Assembly (NCBI RefSeq): GCF_902686445.1
Contig: NC_062218.1
Coordinates: 12,003,015 to 12,067,014, forward strand
DNA length: 64,000 bases
Source of the DNA: Sciurus carolinensis
Lineage: Eukaryota; Chordata; Mammalia; Rodentia; Sciuridae
Direction: 5' to 3'
Both the position numbers and the translations under genes were made by a program. Each line of letters starts with the position of its first letter. Position 1 is the first letter of the stretch. The notes below the pieces were generated by a model. That model did no database searches. It had not been told where the DNA came from and saw only the letters and a list, made by a program, of their open reading frames with translations. This document shows positions 1-10,740 of this stretch, in pieces.

Positions 1-144
1 CGTGCAGCTTATACGTCCTGCTTAACTGAAATTTTAAGACTGTCAACTACCAACTGCTCTCTTCACCTCACCCCAGCTTCTGCTACCACCATGACACTCT
101 GGTTCTATGAGTTTGGCTATTTTAGATATCTTATCTGTTTTGGT

Positions 145-597
145 CAGTTGTTTTTTTTTTTTTTTTTCTTTCTTTCATTTCTGTGATCAAATGACCTAAC
201 AAGAACAACATAGAGGAGGAAAAGTTTATTTGGACTCATGGTTTCAGAGGTCTCAGTCCATAGATGGCCAACTCCATTGCTCCGGGTCCATGGTGAGGAA
301 GAACATCATGCGGGAAGAGTGTGCTGGAGGAAAGTGGCTCAGGACATGGCACCAGGAAGCAGAGAAAGAGAGCCTCCCCTCATCATGGACAAAATACAAA
401 CCCCAAAGACACACCCCTAGTGACCCACCTCCTCCAGTCACGCCCTACCTCTCTTCAGTTACCACCCAGTTAGTTAATCAATATCAGGAGATCAATTCAC
501 TGATTAGGTTAAGGCTCACATAACCCTCTAAACTTTCTTGCATTGTCTCACACTTGAGCTTTTGGGAGACACCTCATCTCTAGACCATAACATCATC
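145..597 (-). mobile_element. MaLR/ERVL-like LTR relic, antisense (squirrel LTR family, copy 1)
   Basis: Read on the minus strand, this has the same ordered blocks as the copies near 2933, 53503 and 56478: a start like 'gttatggtctag', then a 'cccaaaagctca' block, 'ccttaacctaatcagtg', and an end with a polyadenylation-like AATAAAC followed by 'ttttcctcct'. The central third diverges. The open frames across it have no recognisable protein. The MaLR/ERVL label is from family resemblance; repeat identity between copies is seen directly. Confidence 0.6.
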
Positions 598-1105
598 CAA
601 GCTGAGTCATGCAATATTTGTCTTTTTGTGTCTGACTTACTTCACTTAGCATAGCAGTCTCAGGATTCATCCATATTGCCATTTATTGTAGGATTTCCTT
701 TTTTAAGACTGAATAGTATTCACAAAAAATGTGATTTATGTATATCATATATGTAGATATGTAGGTATGTAGATATCTGATATATAGATATTATATATAG
801 AGAGAGAGACATATATCATGTCACCTGATATATATCACATGTGTCATATATATCATGTCTCCTTATTCATCTGCTGATGGACAGTTAGGTTGTTTCCACA
901 TCTTAACTCTTGTGAATAGTACTGCAATGACTATAGGAATGCTAAAATCTATTTGAATCCTGATTTCAATTCTTTTGGATAAATAAACAGAAGTGGGAGA
1001 TTGCTGATCACACAGCTATTCTATTTTTAGTTTTTTGGGGAACCCCCCTACTGTTTTCCATAGCAGCTGTACCATTTTGCATTTCTACAGTGTGTAAGGG
1101 TTTCA
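598..1105 (-). mobile_element. Old L1 ORF2 3'-end relic, antisense
   Basis: The minus strand corresponds to the end of L1 ORF2. The + strand shows the complements of conserved blocks, such as 'ttcacttagcata', 'catccatattgcc', 'ttgtttccacatctt' and 'ttttccatagcagctg'. An AT-rich simple repeat (about 735-860) has grown inside it. It is heavily mutated and not coding. Confidence 0.7.
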
Positions 1106-1127
1106 ACTTTTTTACATCCCTGCCCCA

Positions 1128-1167
<40 letters not shown>
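1128..1167. repeat. (CA)n microsatellite
   Basis: About 20 uninterrupted CA units. It lies at the edge of the L1 relic. Confidence 0.95.
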
Positions 1168-1170
<3 letters not shown>

Positions 1171-1301
1171 CTATCCTGGCAACTCATTGTGGTTGCCATT
1201 TTTAAATTAAAAAATATTTTATCGTATATTTTAAAGAAAAGAAAAAGAATTCACATGAACAGGGAAATTATTGATCCTAAATTCAGGCCTTTCGATTACC
1301 G

Positions 1302-1740
1302 TTGTAGGCTGAAGTGTACCCCCTCAAAGAATCTTGAAGCCCTAATCCCTCATTACTTCAAGATGTGATTTTATTTGGAAAAAGGTTCTTTGCAGATTTA
1401 ACCAAGTCGGGATGAGGTCACTAAGGTGGGCTCTAATCCAATATGACTAGCATCCCTATAAAAAGAGGAAATTTGGGCCGACATGCCCAGAGGGGAGATG
1501 ATGTGAAGACACAGGGAGGCGTGGGCCGCAGGAGTGGAGAGAGCTATATATGACCCAGGGCCGTGGGGGCTACCGGAAGCCAGGCGAAGGCACAGAAAGA
1601 GCCCTGGGTGCCAGTGGCCCTGGCTGGCACCTTGACCTCAGACTTCCAGCCTCCAGAAAGGGGAGAGAACAAGTTTCTGCTGTTTGAAGTCACCCAGATG
1701 GTGGATTTTAGTACTGCAGCCTTAGGAAACTAGGACCAAC
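1302..1740 (+). mobile_element. MLT1/MaLR-like LTR relic
   Basis: It shows the familiar order of blocks for this class: 'gaagccctaatccc', 'gtgattttatttgg', 'ggtgggctctaatccaatatgac', 'gaagacacaggga', 'cttccagcctccag', and an end resembling 'gcagccttaggaaactagg'. No coding potential. Subfamily was not resolved. Confidence 0.55.
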
Positions 1741-1759
1741 ACCTTCCCTTGAGATGAAT

Positions 1760-2240
1760 AAATGTTCAGGACACTTTACAACCCAAAGGGATGACTTCAG
1801 TAAGATGGAATCTGAAGCACCCATCACACTCCATGGACAACTGGGTGTGCAGCCTCCTTGTACGAGCGAGACGACCCTGCTCTGACCATGAGGTCGCAGC
1901 AGAAGTGAGTCCCAAAGCTGGTCACAAAAGTCACCTCGCCCGCTGGAACTCTCCCTCTGTGAAGCTTTCAGCCACTGAAAGCAGCCCCACTGCTGGAGGC
2001 CCCCTCGCTGTGAGGAAGGCCAGAGTGGCCCAGGTGGAGACACCACACAGAGCTGTCTGAGACCACAAGACGCTGGGCCAGCCGTAGCAACACCAGCCTC
2101 CCGAGGCCACGTGAGAGGCCCAGGCCCAAGCCCAGAAGCACCCAAATGGCCCACAGAAATGAGAAGAGATACGACCATTATTGCTATTTTAAGCCACAGA
2201 ATTTGGGGGTGGCATGATATATAGCAATGACACCAGGACC
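1760..2240 (+). repeat. Probable LTR-like repeat fragment
   Basis: The right end, 'ctattttaagccacagaatttgggggtgg' (shown here only as a landmark around 2190-2215), resembles the common 3' end of mammalian MaLR-type LTRs. The left part is not recognised. Open frames of 89 and 156 codons on opposite strands overlap it and look like chance frames in GC-rich sequence. Confidence 0.4.
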
Positions 2241-2267
2241 ATCTCCAGCTTCCTAGAGCTTCTATTT

Positions 2268-2366
2268 TTATTTGGAAGAAAATGCTTTCTGCAGTGCTGG
2301 GAATTCAGCTCGGGCCTCAGGCATGCTAGGCCGGTGCTCTACCACCAAGCTACATCCCCAGCCCAG
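2268..2366 (-). repeat. ID SINE (tRNA-Ala derived), antisense
   Basis: The + strand reads as the complement of an ID element: 'gtgctgggaattcagctcgggcctc', 'gcatgctagg', 'gctctaccaccaagctac', 'atccccagccc'. It is a retroposed pol III transcript, not a tRNA gene. Confidence 0.85.
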
Positions 2367-2756
2367 AAATACTTCTAATATGGCTGCTTCGTATCTGTTT
2401 AAGTATCTTTTATTGTAAAATAGGAACATCAGATCTAGGTCAAGAGTCCCCCTGGCCCAGTCGTTCTTCAAGGGAAAGAAAGAAGAGGGGAGAACACAGT
2501 GGAACGTCAGGCCACCTTGGAGTACAAAGCAAGAGATCGGTTCCAGTGCCTTCCTCTGATGAGAGGTGGGCCAGCTAATTAAAGGCTTTTGGTACCTAAT
2601 CCAGAGAGGGCAGAGAGGGCAGGTGTGCCAAACCACAGAGCGTGGAGCCAGCACAGCCCGGGGTTCTTCAGCCTGAATAGCGACAGTTTGAGCCTCGCCA
2701 AAGTCTATCAGCAAGGCATCATTTTCTAGTCCTTTCACCCTATTAAAAATGCATCT

Positions 2757-2901
2757 TTGGGGGCTGGGGTTGTAACTCAGTGGTAGAGCACTTGCCTCGC
2801 ATGCGTGAGGCACTGGGATCGATCCTCAGCACCATGTAAAAATAAATACGTAAATAAAGATATTGTGTACATCTACAACTAAAAGTTTTTTTTTTTTTTT
2901 A
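2757..2901 (+). repeat. ID SINE with AAATAAA-type tail
   Basis: A well-preserved ID head carries the tRNA-like A box ('ttgtaactcagtgg') and B box ('gggatcgatcctc'). It is followed by the 'aaataaa' tail and a 'ttgtgtacatctacaact' segment typical of squirrel ID copies. It supports assignment to Sciuridae. Confidence 0.92.
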
Positions 2902-2932
2902 AAGTGCATGTTTTACTGTAAAAGTTATCAAT

Positions 2933-3562
2933 GTGATGTGGTGACCCCCCAAAGCTCACGTGTAAGACAACTCAAGAGGTCTGGAGGAGAAATGATTGGG
3001 TTGTAGCCTTAACCTAATCAGTGAAGGCAGGAGAGTAGAACGAGACAGACAGTATCACCCTGTGTACATGTATGATCACATGAATGGTGTGAATCTACAT
3101 CATGCACAACCATAGAAATGAAAAGTTGCACCCCATTTGTGTACAATGAGTCAAAATGCAGTCTGTAATAATAAAAATTAATAAAAACGAAGGTCTGGAG
3201 GAGAAATGATTGGGTTATAGCCTTCACCTAATCAGTGAATCAATCCCTGATGGGATAACTGAGTGGTAACTAGAGGCAGGTGGGTGTGGCTAGAGGAAGT
3301 GGCTCATTGGGGGCGTGGCTATGGGGTGGATATTTTGTATCTGGTGAGTGGCCTCTCTCTCTCTCTCTCTGCTTCCTGATCATCATGTGAGCTGCTTCCC
3401 TCTGCCACCCCCTCCTGCCATGATGCTCAGCCTCACCTTGAGCCCCAGGGAATGGAGCCGGCCTTCTACCAACTAAGACCTCTGAAACCGTGAGCCTTCA
3501 AATAAACCTTTCCTCCTCTACAGTTGGTCTGGCTGGGCTCTTCAGTCACAGCAGTGAACAAC
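2933..3562 (+). mobile_element. MaLR/ERVL-like LTR (copy 2), interrupted by an L1 3' tail
   Basis: The order of blocks is 'cccaaagctcacgtg', 'ggaggagaaatgattgggtt', 'aacctaatcagtgaa', 'gataactgagtggtaact', 'gcaggtgggtgtggct', a CT run, 'gaaaccgtgagc' and 'caaataaacctttcctcc'. The same blocks occur near 56478 on + and near 145 and 53503 on -. A piece of L1 3' tail (3026-3190) separates two copies of a 49-bp stretch of the LTR. Confidence 0.6.
3026..3190 (+). mobile_element. Very short 5'-truncated L1 3' end
   Basis: It matches the 3' end of the older L1 at about 34425-34555: 'agacagaca', 'tgtacatgtatgat', 'gaatctacatcatgcacaacca', 'ccatttgtgtacaatga', 'caaaatgcagtct'. The tail is A-rich with AATAAA-like units. 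Flanks 2977-3025 and 3191-3239 are a 49-bp direct repeat with two mismatches, read as a target-site duplication. Confidence 0.8.
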
Positions 3563-3589
3563 ATTCCATGGGGCAGCACCTTGGTGGGG

Positions 3590-3755
3590 TTGGTCCCACC
3601 ACCGCACTTACAAGCACTCTGACCTCGGGCGAGTCACTTAACTTCTCCGAGTCTCCATTTTCCTCAGTGAAACGGATCTACCAGCCTTTTCTGCGGAGCT
3701 GTGACCAGGAAAGGAGACTGTGTATGTGTACAGCCTACCTCACACGTGCCTCACA
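3590..3755 (+). repeat. MIR SINE relic
   Basis: It contains the MIR-type central segment 'gagtcacttaacttctccgagtctccattttcctcagtg'-like order of blocks (about 3630-3670), diverged but recognisable. Confidence 0.6.
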
Positions 3756-3904
3756 CGTGCCTCACCCTCACCCATTTTCCCTTCTTGCTTTTCTAGTGTT
3801 CACTCTGCTGCAAATTAGCTGTGTGACCTAAGAAAACTGACTCAGCTTCCCTGACCTTGCAATTAATCTGCCACAGTCATTTTTAGCTAGTAAAACGAGC
3901 AGTC

Positions 3905-4045
3905 CTGGGCTGGGGTTGTGGCTCAGTGAAAAGCAGTTGTCTAGCATGTGTGAGGCACTGGGTTCAATTCTCAGCACTATATATAAATAAATTAATTAAA
4001 TAAAGGTCCATTGACAACTAGAAAAAATTTTTTTTTTTTTAAAAA
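3905..4045 (+). repeat. ID SINE
   Basis: The ID head 'gggctggggttgtggctcag' is followed by a B-box-like 'gggttcaattctc', the 'ataaataaattaa' tail, 'gacaactag' and a T/A-rich end. Confidence 0.9.
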
Positions 4046-4479
4046 TGAGTGGTCCCTCATTCCTGTTCACTATTTTCTTCCCAGATTTCTGCAATCAGCT
4101 TGTGTCCCCCTCTTGGTCCCATCTATCTGAGGCCGCTCTTGAACTGGGAAGTGCAGCTGTACATTCCTGACCACTCCCATCCCTGCTTTCAAGGATAAGT
4201 CCAAAACTTGACCATGATTCCCTTTGTGGAAGGTCCTGGGACTCCTTCTGCAACCTCAGTCCAGCTGCTCCAAGCCCTACAGGGCAAGCCCTTCCTTCAC
4301 ACCCTCCTCTCCTCCACGTTGCTCTCTTCCATTTCATTGTCCAGCTTCAATTCAAGCACCACCTCTCTAGAAAGCCGTCTTAGACCCTCCTGAAGAGAGT
4401 TTGTACCCCAAATATCCATGCTAAAAAGAGTCCATGGGATGCTCGCAACACCAAGCTGACCATTCTCAACAAAATGGCC

Positions 4480-4610
4480 TTTCTATCTCTTTGATTTTAA
4501 TTTTAAACTCCCTGCAGGCAGGGAAGTATCCCTCTTCCATCTCTTTATCCCCAGCATCACTTCATGCAATAAATGTTTGTTGGACATGGAATAATGACCA
4601 AATAGCAAAC
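4480..4610 (+). repeat. Possible L2 3' end
   Basis: The order 'ctccctgcaggcaggga', 'tctctttatccccagc' and 'caataaatgtttgttgga' resembles the 3' end of L2. Diverged; assignment by resemblance only. Confidence 0.45.
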
Positions 4611-5229
4611 CAGAACATTGCTGGACCTCTGGTCCATGGGTCACACCACCTTGACCCCTTAGGGTTTAACAGGCTTTGACTCTTTAAAAATTACATCTAC
4701 TGACGAGAAAAGTCCTCAGAATGCAGTCCATGACCAGTTTCTTGATGTCTGGTTTTAGAAGACTAAAAGAATAAGAATTCAGTGTTCTGTTTCTCTTCCC
4801 TGTAGTCTGCAGTTTGCATTTAAATTCACATTCAGGATCACATTTGTGTCTTCAAAATTGAGACTCCATGAAAAGAGACTCGTGGAGAATTTTCTGGCAC
4901 AGTAAAGGCAAAGATTGAGTCTGGAGGAAACGGTGGACAGACAGTGTGGGAGGCATTGTGCCATATCCTGAGCAGGACCACGCTGGCCCAAGCTGGCCAG
5001 ATGCAGGCAATAATCTAGAAAGGCAAAGCCATGAGGACCAGGCAGGGAAATGCTCTCGGATCACTCCAAGGAGTTCTTCCATTTCCCAGGTCCTGACTCC
5101 TGTCCCAACCCACTCCTTACTCAGAGTCCAAGCCTCTGTCTTGCTCCCCCTCCTCCCCACACCCAGCCCCCATCGTCTCTGTCGCCAGCTATCCTAAAAG
5201 ACAAAGTGGACAACAGCCTGGACCTTAGT
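4611..5229. other. No gene recognised
   Basis: Moderately GC-rich sequence with short open frames on both strands. None has a recognisable motif, and no repeat is clear. Confidence 0.5.
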
Positions 5230-5375
5230 GCTGAGTGACTTGAATTAGGGTTAGTTGATCCCTGACATACATTTGCTGTGTGTCCTTGAGCCAGCCTTGA
5301 GACTGCCCTCTCTGAGCCCCACTTTTCTCAACCCTAAGACAGAGATCACTCCAGTCCCTGCCTGACAAGTCTATA
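5230..5375 (+). repeat. MIR SINE relic
   Basis: It has a MIR-like order: 'gtgtgtccttgagccagcc', 'ctctctgagccccacttttctca', 'agacagagatca'. Confidence 0.5.
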
Positions 5376-5410
5376 TCAGAGGTGGAGATCGCCTGTGCAC
5401 ACTGCTTAGC

Positions 5411-5725
5411 AGAGCAGGCAGTTGGTTTGGGCCGCCATAACAAGACACCTCAGACTGGGGCTTTAGACAGTGAACACTTACTTCCTCAGAGTTCTGGAGC
5501 TGGAAGTCCCAGATCAAGTGCCCACAGGTTTGTTTCCTCCTGAGGCCTCTCTCCTGGGCTCGCAGGTGTGTCCTCACCCCCCATCCCCATGGCCGCCCCT
5601 CTGACCTCATTGGACTTTACTCTTTAAACATTCTACCTACAAATACTGTCGCATTCTGAGGAACCGAGGACTCAGGACTTCAACCTAGGCATTTGGGGAG
5701 GTCCCGTTCCAGCACACAGCACATA
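5411..5725 (-). mobile_element. MLT1/MaLR-like LTR relic, antisense
   Basis: The + strand shows the complement of the usual 3' LTR end: 'gggccgccataacaagacacc', 'cttcctcagagttctggagctgga', 'gtcccagatcaagtg'. It is related in pattern to the copies near 19407, 49575, 54600 and 55285. Confidence 0.55.
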
Positions 5726-5781
5726 GTGAGCACTTCGGCTGCTATGTTTATCAAGCCTGCCTTGCCAGCTACTGCCTTTGT

Positions 5782-5815
<34 letters not shown>

Positions 5816-5870
5816 GCTGGGGGTTGGGACACTCTGTCACTCAGCCACCACATCCCGGCCCACATCGATG
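5782..5870. repeat. (GT)n microsatellite followed by antisense ID fragment
   Basis: The GT repeat spans about 5782-5814. Directly after it, 'tgctgggggttgg', 'tcactcagccaccacatcccggccc' reads as a decayed antisense ID head. Confidence 0.7.
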
Positions 5871-7015
5871 TCTTTTTACTAAACTGAAGCACTGAGTTTC
5901 CTGGAGGACACGCTCCGTCTTCTCTCTCACTGATGCTCATCAAAGCCCTACCTGGTCCTGGGCTATTGCTACAGCATCATCGGTGGCCTCAGTCCCACTG
6001 GGCTCCTCCCAGGCCTGTGCCAGGCCTCAGCTTGGTGAGGCCACCTCTTCTAGCTGGGGAGCGCCGCCCCCGCCCAGCCTCCTGCTGGCTGCAGAGTAGA
6101 CCCCTCTGCGCCCTCTCCACAGCCGGCTTCCCCACAAGGCTGTGGGCTCTGCACACAGACATGCTTGTCTGTGCCTGGACAGCCCCATCCCCAACACGGA
6201 TCCTCACACTGGGTTGAGCCTCTCGGGGGCACCATTGCCACAATCAGCAATGGCACTTCTTTCGGAGTGAGGACTTGCTTTGCTTCTCTTAATGAAGAAT
6301 AAAGGACAGCTCAGGATGCTAATACACCGCAAACCCTTTTATTCTTTACCCCAAACAGGCTAAAGAATACTCAGAAATGACCACACAGCCTGCAGCTTTC
6401 AAAAATAAGATTTTAAATTTTTTCTACCATCCAGTTGGTCCACAGAAATCCACAACCACTCCCTGGGTGCAGGCAATGGGGTCAGCCCACAGCACTCAGC
6501 CAAGTCCTGCCAGCCCCATCTGAAGGTGCTTCAAAGAAGAAAGGCACCTGACATCTAACTCTTCAGACTGCCCTCCTGAGTAGATATGGCGGCCTATGGG
6601 ACTCCAAGCATAATTCTATTACCGCATCTGGGACAGGTACCGCGTCTGCCTCCTCAGATAAGCGGACATACAGCATCAGCTCTGGACGCTTCCTCCCGGG
6701 CTTTGTCACGCACGATGCTGCTCTTTCTCAGTGTATGCTCTATCTCCTGGAGTTGGGCCAGGTAGGTTTCTTTAAGTTACCAAAATCAGTGGGGAGTAGG
6801 CACAATTAGTGCATCTTATTTAGTCCCCACAAAAAAGGGAAAAAACATCATTAATTGTGCAATAATGTATTCATTGTGACACTTCAGAGCCATGAAAGGG
6901 AACTCGAGAAAATGTCTGTAAGATAGTAACTTAACAATGTTGTCCAACAATAAACTGAAATTTTATTTTGCTGAGTTGTTCTAAAAAAAAAAAAAAGCAA
7001 GCACTTAATACATAT
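5871..7015. other. No gene recognised
   Basis: The first 400 bases are GC-rich with overlapping frames on both strands and no recognisable product. The rest is AT-richer and unassigned. Confidence 0.5.
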
Positions 7016-7017
7016 TT

Positions 7018-7240
7018 AGGAAAGAAGGCAAGGAGGTAGGAGAGGGGAGACAGGGAGGGAGAGCAGGAAGGAGAAAGAAGATGAGGGAGAAAAGAAAAGG
7101 AGGAATGAAGGGGAGAGGAAGGGAGGAGTGGGGAAAAGGAGGGAGGAAGGGAGGGAGGAAGAGAGGGAAGAAGAGATGAGTGAAGAAGGGTGGGGTGATG
7201 GATGGGAGGAAAAGAAAAACAGAGGAAGAAAAGAAGGAAA
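7018..7240. repeat. Polypurine (GA-rich) tract
   Basis: The + strand is almost pure A and G for about 220 bases, built from imperfect GGAAG, GGGAG and GAAAG units. The minus frame rich in Ser, Pro, Leu and Phe (7016-7246) is a by-product of this composition. Confidence 0.9.
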
Positions 7241-7249
7241 GATCATATT

Positions 7250-9140
7250 CCCCAGAGCTTTCCCACAGTACTTTAAAGAGAGTAGGTACTTAGTAGGTGT
7301 TCACTGAATTGACTGAACTGCTCAAGGATCTTTAATACCATTTTTCCTACTCGAGTCCCTTCCTAAGCGTTTTCTCTAGAGAGAGGTAAATACCAAAGGA
7401 AAGCATCCATTCAGCCAAGTCAACATCCTTGAGGGCACACATGCACCTGCAATGGGCGGGCCTGCCCCTGACAAGAGAAGACCAAAGATCCACACACTGT
7501 CTTCAAGCAGGTTTCCTTGGAGGAGACTCAGTATGGGAAGTAGCCTGGTGGGTAATTTACTCAGGTTGGAGCCATCTGCTTTTATGCATGGACAAAGTAA
7601 TGAGCGGATGGATATTCTGCACTCTTTTTGCTTTCTTTTTTTTTTTTTTTTTTTTTTTTTTGTCTGTTTGTTAAAGGCCACAAGAAGCAAAGCCAAGTGT
7701 AAACAGCAGAGAGGTATAAATAAACAGCCTTTGTGCTCAGTGCCTGGAAGACTAAGCATGACGAAAGGAGAAACTGTACCAGGAAAACTTCCTTGTGCAG
7801 CTAGCAGGAACTAATTCCTCGAAATAGCCATATTCACGGCATCTTTTTTCTTATTCTGATACCGGCTTCAGAAGGGCCGTTACCCAGGCCAGGGGGAAAA
7901 CAGGAACCTCTGCCTTCCCTGAGGAATGGAAGTTCTGTGAAGGTCACATTTCAGGGATAGGACATTTATATGCATTAAATTGGAATTCAATGTCTATTTA
8001 TTCTAAATAATGTGACTACAGAAATCCACATCTGCAGCATTGATGATCAAAGATTAGGGCTGCCAAAATCTTTTCCCTGTCAACCCTGGATGAGGGGCAA
8101 GAGGCTGCCATGGAAGAGAATCAAGAAAGTGCTGGTCTGTGGGAAAGAGAGAGACTCGGCCACACATTCTGGTTTCATTTTTGCTGTTCCTCACATTGAT
8201 CTGAGCATGCTCATTTACCACCTTCTACTTCCAACTTATGTAAAATAGGAGCTGCTTGCTCAGCTGGGGGAGAAGCATGAGTTGCAAAGAAGTATTTACA
8301 ATAATGTGGCCTATGGGCACAGAAAACAGAAAATATTTACCAAAGGATGCTCAGCTGGTCTCAGGAGAAGTTGTACAAACACTTTAGAAGCATTGTTCTT
8401 TGTAATTTTGTCTCACTACTATATATATGGATATACATATATAATACATCAAATACATGTATTTATAACAGAAAATTTTTAAATAAAGACAAATTGAAAT
8501 TCTCTTTAATGCCACTAATCAGAGAAAATCAGTATCAATATTTTAGTATATATTCTTTTATTCTGTTACCTGTACATATTTATAAAAACCTTTATATTTT
8601 CATAAAATAGAAAGTGTATTTATTTAGTAAACTTTTTTCCTCATTAATTATAAGCATGTTATTAAATATTCTTCAATGACAGTTGAGGTAAGAGGGTTTT
8701 GCAAACTTAATAGATAAAAAGAGGTATATCAAGTTAATTTCTGGGAATACTACTGAGATTTGATCATTTTTAAATTCTTCAACTTGTACTGATCAGAGAA
8801 AATTGGAGGCAGAGTACAGCAGTAAAACCTCAGAGCAAAATTAATTTAGTAAAACATAAGAACACTAAAAGCTAATAGTAGTGTTTTGTATCCTTATGTG
8901 GTAAAATGTGGTAAACATATTGTTATGTAATTATGGGATTTAATTAAGACATACAAAAATTCACTGGCTTACTGGCATTCAAACCAGCAATGCCATCATC
9001 TGTCATCTCAGGGTCACCCTTTGTTTTGACAATGAGAAGAAGAGTCTTTAAAAAGACTAAAGTGAACAAAGTATCACACAATGGATCTATTGGAAACTCC
9101 AGGTATTTATGATAGGTAAATTACATGAGCACAAGAATAT
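7250..9140. other. No gene recognised
   Basis: Contains a long T run (about 7637-7661) and AT-rich stretches. No motif-bearing frame or clear repeat was seen. Confidence 0.5.
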
Positions 9141-9143
9141 TAA

Positions 9144-9480
9144 TAATATTATTAATACGTGACTCCCATGGCAAGATGCTCAAAGAATAAAACGGCAACT
9201 TCTGAGCAAGGTAAAATATTTACAGAGAAATTTCTGCATGATCTCACAAGTAGAATCAAGAAAATTGAAGTCACGGAATCAGAGAGTAGAACAGTGGTTA
9301 CCTGGGGTTTGGGAGACAGTGATTGAAGGAAACTTATTTTCATTTAGATAGAGGAATAAATTCCAGAGACCTCTTGACCAGCATGGTGACTAGACTTAGT
9401 AACAATGTATTGTATTCTTGAAAATCAATGAGTAGATTTTGTATTTTCACCACAAAAAAATAAGTATGTGAGAAATGTAT
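9144..9480 (+). mobile_element. Old L1 3'-end relic
   Basis: It resembles the 3' part of old L1: 'tgcatgatctcacaagtagaatc', 'gtcacggaatcagagagtagaacagtggttacc', 'gggagacagtg' (about 9235-9325), all as short diverged blocks. Non-coding. Confidence 0.6.
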
Positions 9481-9797
9481 ATAATTAGCCTGATTTAGCC
9501 ATTTCACATTGTACACGATTTCAAAACTTTGTTTGGTTCATGGTAAACACACAACTTTTATTTGTCAATTAAAATCATTCAAGAATTTTACAGAGAGAAG
9601 AAAAACGCTTAAGTAGATAAACCATAGGTATATACATTGTTCTTAATTCAATAGGTATAAATTTATATTCATTAAATCATGACAGGGTACATCTTATTGA
9701 TTAGCACAATAGAGTAGTTAAATGAAAAATATATAAATACAATCTGCCTCAAAGGCAAATGTAATTTACCTATATTTTTTCATTCCATAATATTCTT

Positions 9798-9920
9798 TTT
9801 TTTTTTTTTTTTTTAATAATAAGAGGATTGGGGTGTAGCTCCCTGAGCTCACTGGTAGAGTGGTTGCCTACATCCCCGGGAAAGAGGGCACTAAAATATT
9901 TTTTAAATAAAAAAAAGCAA
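9798..9920 (+). repeat. Possible decayed ID-like fragment beside a T run
   Basis: 'gattggggtgtagctc' and 'cactggtagagtggttgcc' resemble the ID head with an internal insertion. The T run at 9798-9815 is on the wrong side for a normal sense copy. Weak call. Confidence 0.35.
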
Positions 9921-10475
9921 GACCAAAGGAGAAAGCTGATTTGAAGGTACAGCGCCAGCTGCATCTCACCTGCTGTGCACGGACAGAAGGAAACCACCCA
10001 GTGGGACTTTTTTGCAAGCCCTCCCTCTCCCTCTCTCCAAGGGAACTAAACATTTGCTTTTGTCCAAACCCAAGGGCTAATGAGAGCTAGTAACGACCAA
10101 CAAACGTGACGCAAAAGCGACCTTTGCCACACCTAGATCTTTGATGCTCGCTATGGGACAATGGGTTGCTTGAGCCCACATCGCTAGCAGCAGGAGGAAG
10201 AGGGAACACAGCGGAGTAGAGACGCAGGGGGAGAGGTGACCCCCGACCTACTACTTTTGCATTTTATTGGTCCCCCGGTGGGCGTGACTGACAACTGTCA
10301 GGTGGGAGGACAAACCTGAAAACCACAAGAAACAGCAACTCTCACCCTAAACGCTCATGAAAGCGCTCTCAGATCCTAGGCGCTAAAGTTTAACCCCAGA
10401 ACAAAAGCCTGTCCCCGCCCCCACCACCCACGGCCACTGTCACCACCCCGGGGCCGAAAGCCCTGGCCCTCTGGG

Positions 10476-10489
10476 CCGCGCATGCGCGG
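10476..10489. promoter_or_regulatory. Palindromic NRF1-type site
   Basis: CCGCGCATGCGCGG is a perfect 14-bp inverted repeat containing GCGCATGCGC, the NRF1 recognition core common in housekeeping CpG-island promoters. Confidence 0.6.
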
Positions 10490-10726
10490 CGGGCCGGGCC
10501 GGGCCGGCCGGGCTGGGACCACGCGGACCGAGCACGCACAGTACCAGCTTGTCCATGGAGCTGCGCTGCAGCGCTCCGCAGAGGCTCGCCGCGCCGCGGC
10601 CGCCGCCCAAGGCAGAGACCCGCCGCCGCCGCCGCCGCTCCCCTTGCGGTCCTGGCCCGCGGCTGTCCCCAGAGTCTACTCTGGCCGCGCGTCGCCGGGC
10701 TTGCTGGGCTGTTTGCAGCTCCCGCG

Positions 10727-10740
10727 GTTACCATAGCGAC
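10727..10740 (+). promoter_or_regulatory. RFX X-box
   Basis: GTTACCATAGCGAC fits all fixed positions of the X-box pattern RYYNYY-AT-RRNRAC. It lies inside the CpG island. X-boxes in such settings are bound by RFX factors and are frequent at promoters of ciliary genes; that link is from general knowledge. Confidence 0.6.

Noticed and set aside
2757..2830. tRNA gene
   Set aside because: A and B box-like sequences are present, but it is an ID SINE head with an A-rich tail and no cloverleaf-compatible acceptor stem.
5693..5943. Frames across the (GT)n run as small proteins
   Set aside because: Cys/Val or Thr/His repeats arise from the microsatellite in each strand.
7016..7246. 76-codon Ser/Pro/Leu/Phe-rich minus frame
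   Set aside because: Direct product of the polypurine tract.
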